NCBI GenBank assembly: GCA_030704615.1
Contig: CM060734.1
Location: 36,844,042-36,908,041 of the forward strand
Direction: 5' to 3'
From: Takakia lepidozioides
Lineage: Eukaryota; Streptophyta; Takakiopsida; Takakiales; Takakiaceae
DNA: 64,000 bases
Position numbers and translations under genes: made by a program. The notes beneath the pieces are model-generated. The model had not been told where the DNA came from, ran no database searches, and saw only the letters and a program-made list of their open reading frames with translations. Shown here piece by piece: positions 20,600 through 32,434 of this stretch (position 1 is its first letter; each line of letters opens with the position of its first letter).

Positions 20600-21637
20600 C
20601 TTACTAAACGTCGAGTGAACAGTGGAACTTGCTTTATGAGCCAAATAGAAACTGTTTTTTCTCGTGAAATTTATACATAATGTTTCTTTATTGCTCATAT
20701 TATATATTAATAGACAAACACTTATTTATATCTTTACATTTATATTTAAAATGTTCCATTTAAATTCATTTAAATGATTTAAGAAAAATATATATTCAGA
20801 TATTTCTCCTTATTTCTGGACCAAACTTCCAGATTTACTTAAAATTGTGTTTTATTCCATAGCTTGTGAGTTGAGATTGAGTGAGAAAGAAGCTTGTGAG
20901 AGGTAAGCACATGAAACTTTGAAGAAAGAGAAGGCGGCTGTCAGAGACAAAAAATAATGGGGCTTGTCAATGCGCCTCCTCCTCCACCGACACATCTTGC
21001 CAAAGAGTATGCTATCATCACATCTTGGGCCGGCAAGGGAGATTGGTGCCATAGATGAGCAGATCGTTGTGTTGGTTGGAACCCTAAACGATGACTACTT
21101 GGTAAGCCTCAAGCGCCCTAAGCGCGTTGCTTGGCTTTTTTTTCCGCAATGCAGTGTTGAAGGACTGTAGTGTGTGGCCCAATTTCAATTCATCCTCTGG
21201 TACAACTTCTAGCCTTAATGAAGTTGAAGGCGATGGCTTGCATGATGGGTACAATTCCTGACCCACCTGATTTGGATTTTGGGCATGATCTTCTTTCTCC
21301 TGTGCCAGCTAATTTGTACATTGCAATGTGCGTGGGCATAACCAATCTCTCGAAGAATTGGGTGTCTTCGGCCAAACTATGAGAGTCATGCGTGCTAATC
21401 TATCAATGTTCGAAGTTGCCTTATCATCAACGTCCCCTTTGTGGATGTATGGGATTGTGATTGAGCGTACCTGAGATATTGTGCTTGAATCTGGATTTTA
21501 CCTCGTATCGGTTTTTGGAGGAGGTTGCCTTCAATCTGTCTCTTTTGGGTTATGTGAGTTCACAGACATAGATGGTGAGAGGCCGTGCTCTGTGGAAGAT
21601 ATGCTTGGGGGAGGTTGAGTTTTCCATGAGCAGAACT
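20600..21637. other. A/T-rich spacer with unassigned short frames
   Basis: 20600-20870 is A/T-rich. Frames at 20964-21170 and 21170-21382 encode short peptides. One has 'QIVVLVGTLNDDYLV', faintly like the 'IAVIVGT..DD.R' strand of ribosomal protein L18, but no adjoining L18 sequence follows and it is not called a gene. Confidence 0.35.
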
Positions 21638-22071
21638 CCATGAGCAATGAGCAGGTTTTGCCGAACAGTGCCGAACTTAAGGGAATATTTATGGAATATA
21701 TTAAATATTCAAAGAATATTCTTTTGAACCAGTGCCGAGCCTATGTCGAACCAGTTCGGACCACTTTCGAACCTATGGGAGTGTTCGGCGCTGAATAGTG
21801 CCGGCACCTACGTTTTTTTTTTGTTTTTTTTTTTTTTCCCTTAGATTTTTTTTTTAAGTGTATGAAATGGTGTTCGGTGCCGAACCTTCAATATTTGAGG
21901 GTTTATATGCACTATAAAATTAGTAAAAATCTCAATCGGAATCCAAAATGAGAATATTCTATAAACCGAACCTATCCCGAACCTCGAACCTATCCTGAAC
22001 CTGGAAGTAGTTCGGCAAAACAGGTCCGGGCGGTTCGGTGACGTTTGGCAAAACCTGCTCACTACTCATGG
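21638..22071. mobile_element. MITE-like inverted-repeat element
   Basis: The ends form terminal inverted repeats: 'CCATGAGCAATGAGCAGG' plus 'TTTTGCCGAAC' on the left, and on the right the reverse complement reads 'CCATGAGTAGTGAGCAGG' plus 'TTTTGCCAAAC'. The roughly 430-bp interior has no coding frame and contains many 'CGAACC' or 'GGTTCG' subrepeats. A 'ccatgagca' motif also precedes the left end, so the exact boundary and target duplication are uncertain. Confidence 0.65.
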
Positions 22072-22109
22072 ATTTTCAGCCCCCTACTTGGGGTTCTTGT
22101 TGTAGAAAA

Positions 22110-23806
22110 GGATTTGGAATCAGATGGGGAATTCGAAAGTGATGATAGTGATTTTGATTTTGATCATATTGAAGAGGCTATGTGAGAACCAACCGAGAAA
22201 CTGCGGATGAACCAAATTTGGAAGATTTTTGTGTGGACATTGGTATGCATAATAATGAACTTGGTTTGTATGATGGCAGAATTGGCCAGCAAGTGACATG
22301 TTCAAGGACGACATATGGAATTCAAGTTGTGAGCTAATTCCCAAGGTAATATGGATTGGGGGGGTTGTTGGGGGTAGACTACCTTTGGGCGAAAATGCTA
22401 GGCCGATTGATTTTTTCAATCTGTTTTGGCCCATACTCATCATGCGTAAAATTTGCATTGTGACAAACCTATATGCTTCCAGGAGGGAAGACACAAGGGG
22501 GGGAGGTCTTGGTATCTTGTGACAGTGAGGGAAGTGAGGGTCTGGTTGGCTGTTCATATTCTTATGGGCTGAAGAAACTTCCTAATACTAGGCTTTACTG
22601 GAAAACAAATCATGAATTCTTCCGGTGCCCATCTATTGGCAAGATTATGAATAGGAACCAATGGGAGGCCGTCCTACGATGCATCCATCTGGTTGATAAT
22701 GAGCATGTTGTTATGGACAGTGCGCAGCCTGGTTATGATAAACTTGCTAAGACATGCTGGCTAAATGATGCCCAAAACTCCCTGTATGCACGTTACTATC
22801 GACCTGAACAAAACCTTTGCGTGGACGAGATGATGGTAAAATATAATGGGAAATATGCCAAAATCCAGCACTATCTACCCAAAGAACTTGTGAAGTGGGG
22901 AATTAAAATCTGATGTTTGGCTAATGTAATGTCTAAGTATGTTCAAAAAATGGAAGTGTACTTGGGCAATGATGATGAAATAGATAAGACCCATGGCATG
23001 GGGTATGCAGTACTAACTCGGCTTCTTTTTGTTTTCAAAGGTCGTGGGCATATTGTGACTATGCATAACTATTTTTCCAATTCAATTCTGTTTCATGACT
23101 TCCAGGTTGCCAAGGGCATATATGCCACTGGCAGTACTCTCAAAACGAACCATTTGGGATACCCTTCCTATTTGGAATTAGGGAGAGGTGGTGAGAGAGG
23201 GAGGTTGTTGTGGAGGATTCACATTTCTAGGAAAATGTGTGTTGTGGCATGGTATGACCAGAAACCCTGTGAATTTACTTTCTACTGATGTGAGCTTTGT
23301 GGATACATCTTGCTTCGTGAGGCGCTGGCACAATGGTGGTAGACGGCTTGTGCCCACCTCCCCTGTCCTAAAACATTACCAAGAGCACATGAGAGGAGTG
23401 GATGTGCACGACCAATTGCGGGGTTATTATATATAGTGTACAGACCCATGACCACAAATGGTGGCAAAAGCTGTACTTCCAGTCTGTTGACACAAGTTTG
23501 GTAAATGGATATATTTCGTACCAGCTAGAATTCATGAGATCAAGGGGACGGACACCACGTTCGACACATCTACCTTTCAATTTCGAGGTGACTAATGGGT
23601 TGGTTGAAGAATGGGTTGGTCCATAGACAACAGTAATGCCAGGGGCTGCTGTACCGAATCCGGGAGGCATACATTACTCCCTCAGAAGCCTTAGGAGGAG
23701 GAATTATGCCTCATGTGGTGCTAAGCAGAGGTACTTCTGTTCCATGTGTGGAGATGTGCCTCTCTGCTTAGGGGCCTGTTTTGTGAGGCATCACAGTGGC
23801 ATGTGA
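22110..23806 (+). pseudogene. piggyBac-type transposase pseudogene
   Basis: An acidic N-terminal segment ('ESDDSDFDFDH') near 22140 is followed by the DDE_Tnp_1_7 core from about 22560. The core has 'LPNTRLYW', then 'YRPEQNLCVDEMMVKYNGK', with the first catalytic Asp at 22824-22826. The second catalytic position reads 'VTMHNYF', with CAT (23064-23066) where active enzymes have Asp. The last pair survives as 'GVDVHDQLR' (23395-23421), then 'HKWWQKLYF' and a C-terminal Cys/His finger 'YFCSMCGDVPLCLGACF'. Breaks: TGA at 22911-22913 replacing a Trp codon, frameshifts near 23270 and 23430, and a TAG at 23624. No terminal repeats or TTAA duplication were identified. Confidence 0.85.
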
Positions 23807-23809
23807 ATA

Positions 23810-24900
23810 CAAAATTCTAATTATAGGGGGCTGCGCCGCTGCAGAGAGGTATGTGCTTCTGTTGCAACTGCCAGATGAGCATGTGGGCTGCAACAACAGC
23901 AGCCCATTTTGGTACGATTGTGGCAACTTTTAGTTGTAGAGGAACTGGCCACAATATAGTAAATAGCTATAGGAGTTATACTGGGTGGGTGTTGCTGCAA
24001 GAAACTTGATAAGTTTATGAATTCTCATATGCTAGCTGGAGCCGGCTCTTCACCCTGTGTTAGTAATGAAGAATAGACACTACATAGGAGTAGTGTAATC
24101 CCCTTACCAAGCGGGGGTTCTCCCTCCTTGTGTTCATATATGGACTGCCAAAAGGGCAATGATATGGGTTCAAATCCCACCCATGTACAGCTTGTTGCAA
24201 GCACATTGAGGCTGGTGGCCATTAAGGGTGAATCTCACAAAGAGGTCTGGACAAGATGGAGCTCTGAAAGTCATATCAAGTGCATGTGCTTCACGACCAG
24301 TAAAATTTATCCCCCTTGCTTTGACCAAACTCCTTGGGCTGAGTTCTTGGCCAATTGGCCTAATTCTTTCATAGATAGGTGCAGCACCTCCCACACATGA
24401 AACACTCTGTCCACCTTGAACCTCAACGATTTCGAATCAGTTGTCTCAAATCTTCAAATTTCCCCATTTTACGGAAAGTAAAAATGGCACTTGGCCCAAA
24501 ACTTTTGGCCCCACCTGCATTTCTGCAGATGTGGTCCGATTGGCCCAAAAATTGGCCACAAATTGTCGGGTTAAAATTTCCGAAATGTCAGTGATTAATA
24601 GGAAATTACAGTGATTTTCCTGGTAGGGGGTCACCTTTTGGGTAAAAGGTCAAAGTACCCTGCGGGCGTTTAGACTCCAGACTAACATCAGTTTTTCAAC
24701 GCCAGCGTCATTGGCCAAAAGTTATGGCAGTAGATTTCAGCGAAGGCAGGGTCTACCCCTACAATTACAACATGGTGTCCCGCTTCATACGCCTGCAAAA
24801 GACGGGGTTCTAATGGGCTGACGTTTAGCCACAACCATTCACGAGGTGCGCGGTAGGGCGAAGTTAAGGCTCATCCATGGCTGATTCTGTTTCCAGAAAC
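23810..24900. other. Spacer between the piggyBac pseudogene and the GDPD gene
   Basis: No gene is recognised. A 'GGGTTCAAATCCCACC' sequence at about 24167-24182 matches a pol III B box and may mark another tRNA-derived repeat, but no convincing A box or tail was found. The region 24420-24600 repeats variants of 'ttttggccc/cttggccc'. Confidence 0.35.
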
Positions 24901-24907
24901 AAAAAAA

Positions 24908-27900
24908 TTACACAATCGTCGTTGGCTCAAGACACTGCCAGTGTGGAAGCCAGTGTGGAGGCAGAGGAGCCTCAACGCCGACTGGACCACTGGAAGGGGC
25001 ATCAGGCTGCTGTAGATGGCGTGCAACTGTCACCATCTCTAGAACGTGATCTACTATCACACCGTCCACCCCATCTTGCTCCTGCTTGTGTAAAGCTTCG
25101 GCAACGTTGCTGCACACACACATAAATGGAATTATGACAAATGGAATTAGCTTCCAAGATTGTTCCCTATTGTCAGAATGGCTCAATCTTGTCTAGTGTA
25201 TCATAGGCCATTGTCTAGATTGATGGTAAGATCGTTATAGACCTGTTTACAATTGTGTGAGGAAGAATAATTACTCCAATTACATTGGCATATGTAAGAA
25301 TTTATCTATGCATTCCACATGGCATATTAAATAATCGGCGACGTTCCTCTTGCAGTTCTGTCAAATAAAAGCGAACTGCTGGAGCATCTGGATGATATCA
25401 TTTTAACTAGTTTACCCGACATGTACCACAGTTATTAATATACACTATTGCGATTTGGAAGTACTCACTTGAGCTCGCCATAAGTGAAGAGCCATAGGCC
25501 TGCATTCTTGACAAGCTTGACGAGACTCGAATCTTGTAAAACTGCCCTCACTTCTGTCACAATGCCTTGCAAATTGCCTGGAAACGTTAACCGATCAATA
25601 TACATGTAAGACTGAAGTCCTCCAACTGCCATATAAAGTAACAAAAGCCTGACAAGGAAAGTAGATTGAACAATGTTTACCACACCCCTCATTGATTTAT
25701 GTATCGCAGAAGATCTTCCTCTAGCAAATCCAGCAAAATATGATGTCTAGGCACAATCTGTCTTAATTCATTCTTGCCATTCCAACACTGCACGGATAAT
25801 TTCGGTCAAACTAATGAGGCTATATAACCGATGTCTCATCAGCGAACCCCTGGTGAACGTCAGCTGTCGAAGGGAAGCTTACTAACGCACCTTGTTGGCA
25901 AACTTCAATCGCACTTTGAATTGAATTCCTACGTTCATCTTTATAGGTGTGGACACCTCCATCGGTAAGGAAAAACACCTGCGACAACCAAGAGACCCCG
26001 CTAATGAGAATGCTGCAAGACCAGTTTTTAAGCTAGATTCTTCCCCAAAGCCCCGGACATTTCTAAAATATCTGGAGGGCGCTCAGTATTCTTTCATCAA
26101 CTACAGAAGGAAGGGAGATCGATACTCTTAGTTCAACTCAAGGCAAACTAGTGGAAACTATTCCGGAACCACAGCCACTCCAACTTGTCGATATTCGAAG
26201 TCGGTTGCGCAAAAGATGTCAACACTTACTGGGTACATAGATTGCTCTTTTCGGAGTATAGAAACAGCGTCAGGATGGAAGCTGGAAAAGTAAATCTTCC
26301 GTCCGTTTGCATGATGCCTCACATTCTGTACGGCCAGAACCCAAAAACACCGCGTCATAAATACCAGTTGGAAACTACAGGGACCCGATAGCTAAGCGCC
26401 AGATCATAACTGAGAATGATTGAGACCCACATCTGACAGATTCTTGATCTCGTGGAGACTAGAAAATCACCAATACCAACTAACATCAATGCAGATCACA
26501 GTGCAATTTCCAACAGAGACTTCAGCCTCACTTCTATGATAGGAGTAATGACACGCCGCAGTTCAAGATCGGAGGACACATCATGATCATCAAATTTGAC
26601 TTCGATGTTGAAACCCACGGGATGAACATTCTCAAATGCCTCCTGAAGCGTGCAAAGAGAATCCTCCAGAGTTACAGTCCACAAACCCAGCGATCCATCA
26701 ACAGCCTCCCGGTAGAGAGGTTTTCCCACCTGACAATTGAAACCAGGTGGCAGTCCCCACCAATATTAGTACACAGAAACGTCAAATTTCAACAGTGATA
26801 TCTTCATAGTACTTCAAATCGTAATGTGGATACAGGTGATGGCCTCAGCGTACAAATACAGGGGTGCTTAACTACCGTTGAGCAGATAGCCCGGCAGTTC
26901 TAGCACCCTAATTACGAACTCTTGCTTTATGTTGGATACAAAATTATATATGCACTGGTTAGGGACGCGGAAGATAGGCCCTGCGCGAAGACCCAATTTG
27001 CTGGTAGCCGGATGTGTCAGGTGCTTTGATGCTCAAGAGCTAGGTACTACGTCACGATCAATCGCTAAACATTTGAAGACGAAGACCAATCCCGAAAGAT
27101 ATCCCTGAAAGGATAATCTATTGACAGGCCTTTCATTACCTCTTCTTGGATGCATGGCAGGACAGCGTTAGACTATTTCATTAAATTCGTTCCGCTACAT
27201 GATTCACCCAAACGATTAGGATAATACCAGCTATTTCTTCAGATAATTCAGAACAGCATTTCCACAATTTTGACAGACCAGGGGGACAGCCAGTACAAAC
27301 TTTGTACAGTTGCCAACAAAAACAGGAGAGGTTGTCACCTTTTTTTCAGAATCCCTTTGGGGTCCCATGCCAAAAAATTCTTCTACGGTGATGTCTCCGA
27401 TTTTCCTGGGAATCTGCAGGTGTCCAAGTTGATTTTACTACATCTAGATATACGACTAGACTGAGCGCAATCAGAAGCGAGCCTGAAACATGTCCAGACA
27501 TAGCTCAGATTTCTTCACATAAGGGTTTTTAGATTGTATTCCCTGCATATGTATACTAACCATCAAGATTTCAAGGACTAAACTTACCGAATATATGGAT
27601 CTTGCAAGCAAAGTTCCACCTCTATTGAAGTCCGGTATTCCTAAAACTAAAACGAAGTGAGCTGAGAGAGAAGACGGAGACCAGTACCTTATCATCGGTA
27701 ATGATATAATCATCGTGAAAAATGACAGGATGTCCATCCTTGGTTACCTGGCCATCCAATCAAATTTTTAACTAGTCATGACTATGCGTCAAATCTCCTG
27801 TAATAAAAAAGAGACGAATCTCAATATATGCCACATGTGTACAGGAAGATCGCAGATCATATAAGACGAGATAATCGCAGTCTATAAGATCTGTAAGCTA

Positions 27901-29228
27901 TTACCTGGACATCAAATTCCACAAAATCGGCGCCGTTGTGGGTAGCCAAATTGAAAGACGTGATTGTGTTTTCTCGGACTGAAGCTCTAGCATCGGGAAT
28001 TTCTCCATGAACCAGTTTCTTATTCTTCCCACAGCCACGATGGCCAACGACACATAGCTTTCTCTGACTCTCTCCATGTGCATTAAACTCTGTACAACAA
28101 CAGCAGACTTTACTGATCTACTCAAGACCGGCAGTGGACTGAACATTCTCTAGATAAAACGTGAAGACTGTCTCTGTCCTTACTGATAATCAGTCCGTAA
28201 GAGCAGAGTATTATTGTCAATAAAATTCAAACGGTGATGAGTGGATTAAGAGAGTTCACATAATATCCTGATCTTAGCAATTGTGCTACGAATTCGAAGT
28301 AAAATCAAACAAGAGTCCCCTGTAGAGAAAAGCGAGAATAGGGTCAATGGTCCAACCTTATTCTATCTTAGAAAGTGTTAGTCAGAACTGACTCGTTTAC
28401 AAGAGTTTAGAGTATTGAGGAAAGGCCTCGGAAAGGCTTACCTCTCAAGAAATCAGGAAAGAACAGGCTGGTGTATTCGCCATCAGGGACACCCGACATT
28501 CCAAGATCCAATGCCGATAGTAACAGCATTGAGGAATTCGTCTGTGGTTCTGGCGTTTCTGTCTGCGACGCAGCTGCACAAACGAGTTGAACGTCAGCCT
28601 CCATTGATCAATATATTCAAGCCTAGGTAACGTGATGCTTCCTCAGACAGATTGTACACAAAACCTGCCATTGATAAGTACTCCTACTTAGACAATCGGA
28701 AAGATAAAGGATGTCATATTTCTAAGCTGGCGCGACAAAAATGAACTGCATTCTAACTTCACTTGAAAACTCTGTGTAACCTCCTCTTGCTACCACATCA
28801 TAACAAGCTCTATCCATGATCAAGTGAAATGGAAGGTAGCTGATTGTTGAATAAAATCGAAAGTCCCCAGGAACAAAACGACTTAATGAACAGGCAAGAC
28901 ATGCGCCCCTGAATGCTGGGAAGAACCACAAACCGTTCCAAAATGTATTGGTCAAGTCTTTACCAGCTTCAATCGGGAGAGACATTCGCACTCTCTTGCT
29001 CAGAGTCCCGGAGCCGAACTTCGCCTTGATCGACGCAAGAGAAACGCATGAGTCACTCAAGAACTTCCCCGGAGAAAATTTATAAAGAGACACGCTCAAA
29101 GAGAGCGGGAAAAATTTGAGCAACTTGACAGACAGCGAGGTTGAAGGCGAACACAATTTCTCCAGAATAAGTGGTTGCGCTTCAGCCGGCGACGCAGCAA
29201 GGAGATGCGAGGGGGTACAGCAGTCCAT
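24908..29228 (-). CDS. Glycerophosphodiester phosphodiesterase (AtGDPD1/2/3-like), 11 exons
   Basis: The enzyme hydrolyses glycerophosphodiesters to glycerol-3-phosphate and an alcohol, in membrane-lipid turnover and phosphate recycling. Exons: 29228-28964, 28573-28442, 28089-27905, 27747-27688, 27640-27588, 27405-27339, 26729-26532, 26325-26230, 25978-25891, 25577-25469 and 25109-24908. All junctions are GT-AG and in phase, giving about 484 residues. Active-site features are G148-H-R-G151, R171-E-N-T174, E190 and D192 ('EFDVQ'), H205 ('FHDD') and E297/K299 ('IEVKFDD'). The C terminus has 'YGELNNVAEA' and 'VDGVIVD'. The N terminus is longer than AtGDPD1. Exon 1 is Ser/Ala-rich and could be a plastid transit peptide, but it is the weakest part of the model; an ATG at 28604 is the alternative start. 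Confidence 0.88.
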
Positions 29229-29229
29229 G

Positions 29230-29880
29230 GCACCAGAGTTCCTAGTTCTCCAGAGATCCAAGGCATCGGCAGCGTGATGCGAGGGATCGGCATATTCGTA
29301 ACTGCTACCTCAGCATATGCTGGTCAGCGCATCTCCACATGTGCGCTTTTCAGACATCTTCTTCCCTCACTTTCCTGATTTGTCACGCGTTCCTTGGTCT
29401 GTCACCTTTGCTACGACGTGTGGATCCAAGTGTCGACAATATCTACACGCAACTACAGTATGGAGCTAGCTTGAAGAATTATGACTTCTACGTCGGTGGC
29501 GGTCACGTGATGCAGGTGCGTATGTGGAACAGTGGAGGCAAAGCAGGTAAACTGACCAACCACTGCTAGCCCATCACTCTAAGGAGGGATGGTCCCCACT
29601 TTCTTCTCATTGAAAAACACCAGAGACAAGAAGGATGGCCAAATATGCGGTCACATGATCTGTACCAATCTGGGCCCGCCATCCAATATCCATAAGCGGC
29701 AAATCTTGAAACAGTTATTATCCAATTATGTGTAGCTGGGGCTCCTCGCCAGAGCCTTCCTTGAAGGTTTGAGATCGGAGAGGTCTGTCTGGGGCTCGAA
29801 AACCAAGAATGGGCTCCCTGAAAGGACAGCACTAGCCCGCCATGTCGCCCTCAATCCTTGGCGCCACCACTTCTCGGTGT
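29230..29880. other. Upstream region of the GDPD gene
   Basis: Presumed promoter and 5' flank of the minus-strand GDPD gene. The open frames here are short and unassigned. No clear TATA box or known operator could be fixed. Confidence 0.3.
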
Positions 29881-29890
29881 GTCAGCGACT

Positions 29891-30072
29891 TTCTTTGGAA
29901 ATTTGGAAAACAGCACGAGTGGCTACAGGAAATAGCCGTATATTCTGTTTATCCATTGAAATTTGGATAGAATCACTTTACTCTGTACTTTCATCCATTT
30001 ACATCATCCATATTTGGCGATAGCATCCATAATTTATTCTTTATTTGGAGAAGTTTGGCGATTCCATCCATG
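29891..30072 (+). repeat. Dispersed repeat, copy 1
   Basis: This stretch shares a colinear series of blocks with 63633-63818: 'gaaatttggaaaac', 'gtggctaca', 'atagcc.tata', 'tccattcaaatt.ggata', 'tccattta.at.atccata', 'ttggcga', 'atccataatttat' and 'tggcgattc'-like ends. It is non-coding and A/T-rich. Confidence 0.7.
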
Positions 30073-30074
30073 AA

Positions 30075-32430
30075 GAAACAGGCTAAAAAATGTGAGTGTA
30101 CACAGATATGTCGAGTTTAGGAGAATTTCGAAAACTAACAGTAAAGAAAACCAGAAATCTATGAAGCCCAAGGGGAGCCTTCCAAAAGGCCCCACACATG
30201 TCATATCCTACAAACCCCTACTCCATACACTGACTACCCAAGAAAACACTCTAGTCCCACTCCCTTGGGGGCTCTCCATTGTTTTTTCCAATGCTACGTC
30301 TATCTTCCTACCCGCCCCTCCACTTGGTCATGCTATCTTCTCACGGGCGGACTTTTTTAAATGAAAAAATAAAAAAGAAAAAACACTTGGGCTACATACT
30401 ACACAACTTGGTCTCAGTTACATTTTCAGATGGTCATTACATTGTTGGCTACAAGAGCATCTTGCAAGCCTACAAAATGATCAAATCGTACGTAAAGTGG
30501 TTATGTAAGTGTAAGATCCCAACAGACCAGATTATGGTCTCTGGTCAACTTTTAATCACCCATATTTCCCTGCGCATATAGCTAAACCATAAAACTTTTA
30601 TCTGTAATTTCACAACTAGTGGCAGGCCATCCAAATTATTTCATATTTGTTTTTGTATTTCTTAGAAGGCCTGCCTGAAAATACATTATAACCCTAGTCC
30701 AAAGGAGCCTGTGCTATACGTAAAGAATTTTTAAGAAAATTCCTTTGTAGAATATAGCAAGGGGTGTAGCTCCTCACTTGGGTCACTTACCCTACACAAT
30801 TGCATAAAATCCATGAAAGGGAACCCAATAAGGGCCCCAGGTTTGAAGTTGCGGCTCCCCCTTCTCAACCTCCCATTTTCTCACCAGCCCTCTGTTTGTA
30901 GGGGTTTGACACCATAACCCCTCTGACCAAACGGCCAGTCACCTCAACCCCGGCCTACCAAACACCTTGGCCAGGCAGGGTACCCACCAGCCAAGGGGGC
31001 CAGCAGGCACAGAATCTCTCTTTATATTTTGATGCCGTTTCTTGGATTTTGGTCTTTGAATGGCGGCGTTGGAAAGCTCTCAATTGAAAAGGGTGCATAG
31101 GACGGACATTAGGGGTTAAACAGAAAATTTCCTTACGTGATACACAACCCGCAGTCACCATTTGGGAAATTTGCAACAAAGTGTAGTAGTGGAGTTTTTG
31201 CTACCCATCCTTGACTGCCTGCCACTACAGAGCAGCAAGAAAAACAACCCCAAAATTTCTGAAACTCGGTGCGAAGGCGGGTTATCTGCTGCAGAATGTA
31301 CTCCCCAAAAAGGTTTGTAATTTAGGAAAATTAGATTGTTTGGCTCCAAAAACTACTAAGAACTTTTTTGCTGTCCCCTACTATAATCTCCCAACTTATA
31401 TGGTGGAAATACTTCTGAGATTTGTTGAGGACAGTGTAGCTTACCAAGGTACTAGCTCACCTTCTATAGTCAATTTTCATTTGACTTTTGGAAAGTTATA
31501 AACTTTATGTGGCCGGAGGTCCAGCCTTGACTGTTTTTGCAGTGTTTGCAAAAAAGTGCTTAGGACATTACTGAGGGTTCCCCTATAACATACATTGGAA
31601 AGGCATATATGGAAAGGTATTCAAGGACTTCACAGCCTCACTACAAAATCTTTTTGTTGGGAGATGGAGGAGGGAAAGGAACTGTACAGAATGGCGGAGT
31701 TTAAAACTTGCCTGTATATAATTTCAGCATTGTTTTTGGGAGGGCATATTTCGATTGACGAAAGAGTAAATCTGTAAATCTCCACCCCCCTGTGTTTGAC
31801 TTGAGATCTTGACTTGTTGAGCAGGACCTCTGAAGAGACCATCATCTGCGATTGTGTGTGGGCCACTCTTCAGACACTGCCAGATTTTGAACATATTTCA
31901 ATTGTGCTCAATATGCCATATGCCAAAGAGCACCATGGCGGTGATCATCTGATAATATAACACTTGAAATGCTTCAAACTCCAGAAGATGACAAGCATCA
32001 GACTCTCTCACACCATTCTTTGAGGATCTAGAGCCACTGTATTTCGGCAGGTCCTCTCACTTATTACTGAATGCTCTAGTAGGAAAAAAAGAATGGTTCC
32101 CGAAATTTAGTTTGGGAATGTTTCAGAATCACTAACTGCATCAGTAACTGAAACCATTACTTCACATGGAGGACCAGCTAAGCGCCTTATCCATCAGAAA
32201 ACAAAGTGCACGGTGCCACCGATAAAATGGATGGCTTATAATCTAGTGCAGCAACCTCTGAAGATTCACCAGCTGATCAATTACCTAGAAAATGTTTTTC
32301 AAACTGACACAACCTTCCAACCTAAATCAGATGATGACCTTGAACAGGAAGCACCCTGACTTTCATTGACGTACTTGGTGCTTGGTCCCTGCATGCAAAG
32401 TAGGTTTCTGCCACAAATCTAAGCTGCAAA
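30075..32430. other. Intergenic DNA downstream of CPSF160
   Basis: No gene is recognised. A plus-strand frame without an early ATG (about 32105-32359) ends '...QLINYLENVFQTD...DDLEQEAP*' and looks coding-like, but it is unassigned and may be the tail of a decayed gene or element. The rest holds short interrupted frames. The last part should include the 3' UTR of the minus-strand CPSF160 gene. Confidence 0.3.
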
Positions 32431-32434
32431 AAAA

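Noticed and set aside
20964-21170. Possible ribosomal protein L18 retrocopy ('QIVVLVGTLNDDYLV')
   Set aside because: Only one short strand resembles L18. Neither the preceding nor the following L18 segments can be found in any frame.
24167-24182. tRNA gene or SINE suggested by GGGTTCAAATCCCACC
   Set aside because: No cloverleaf could be formed around it and no A box or A-rich tail was seen at the right distance.
27470-27560. Extra GDPD exon around 'GIQSKNPYVKKSELC'
   Set aside because: In the phase required by the previous exon it hits a stop, and the next conserved segment joins exon 5 directly.
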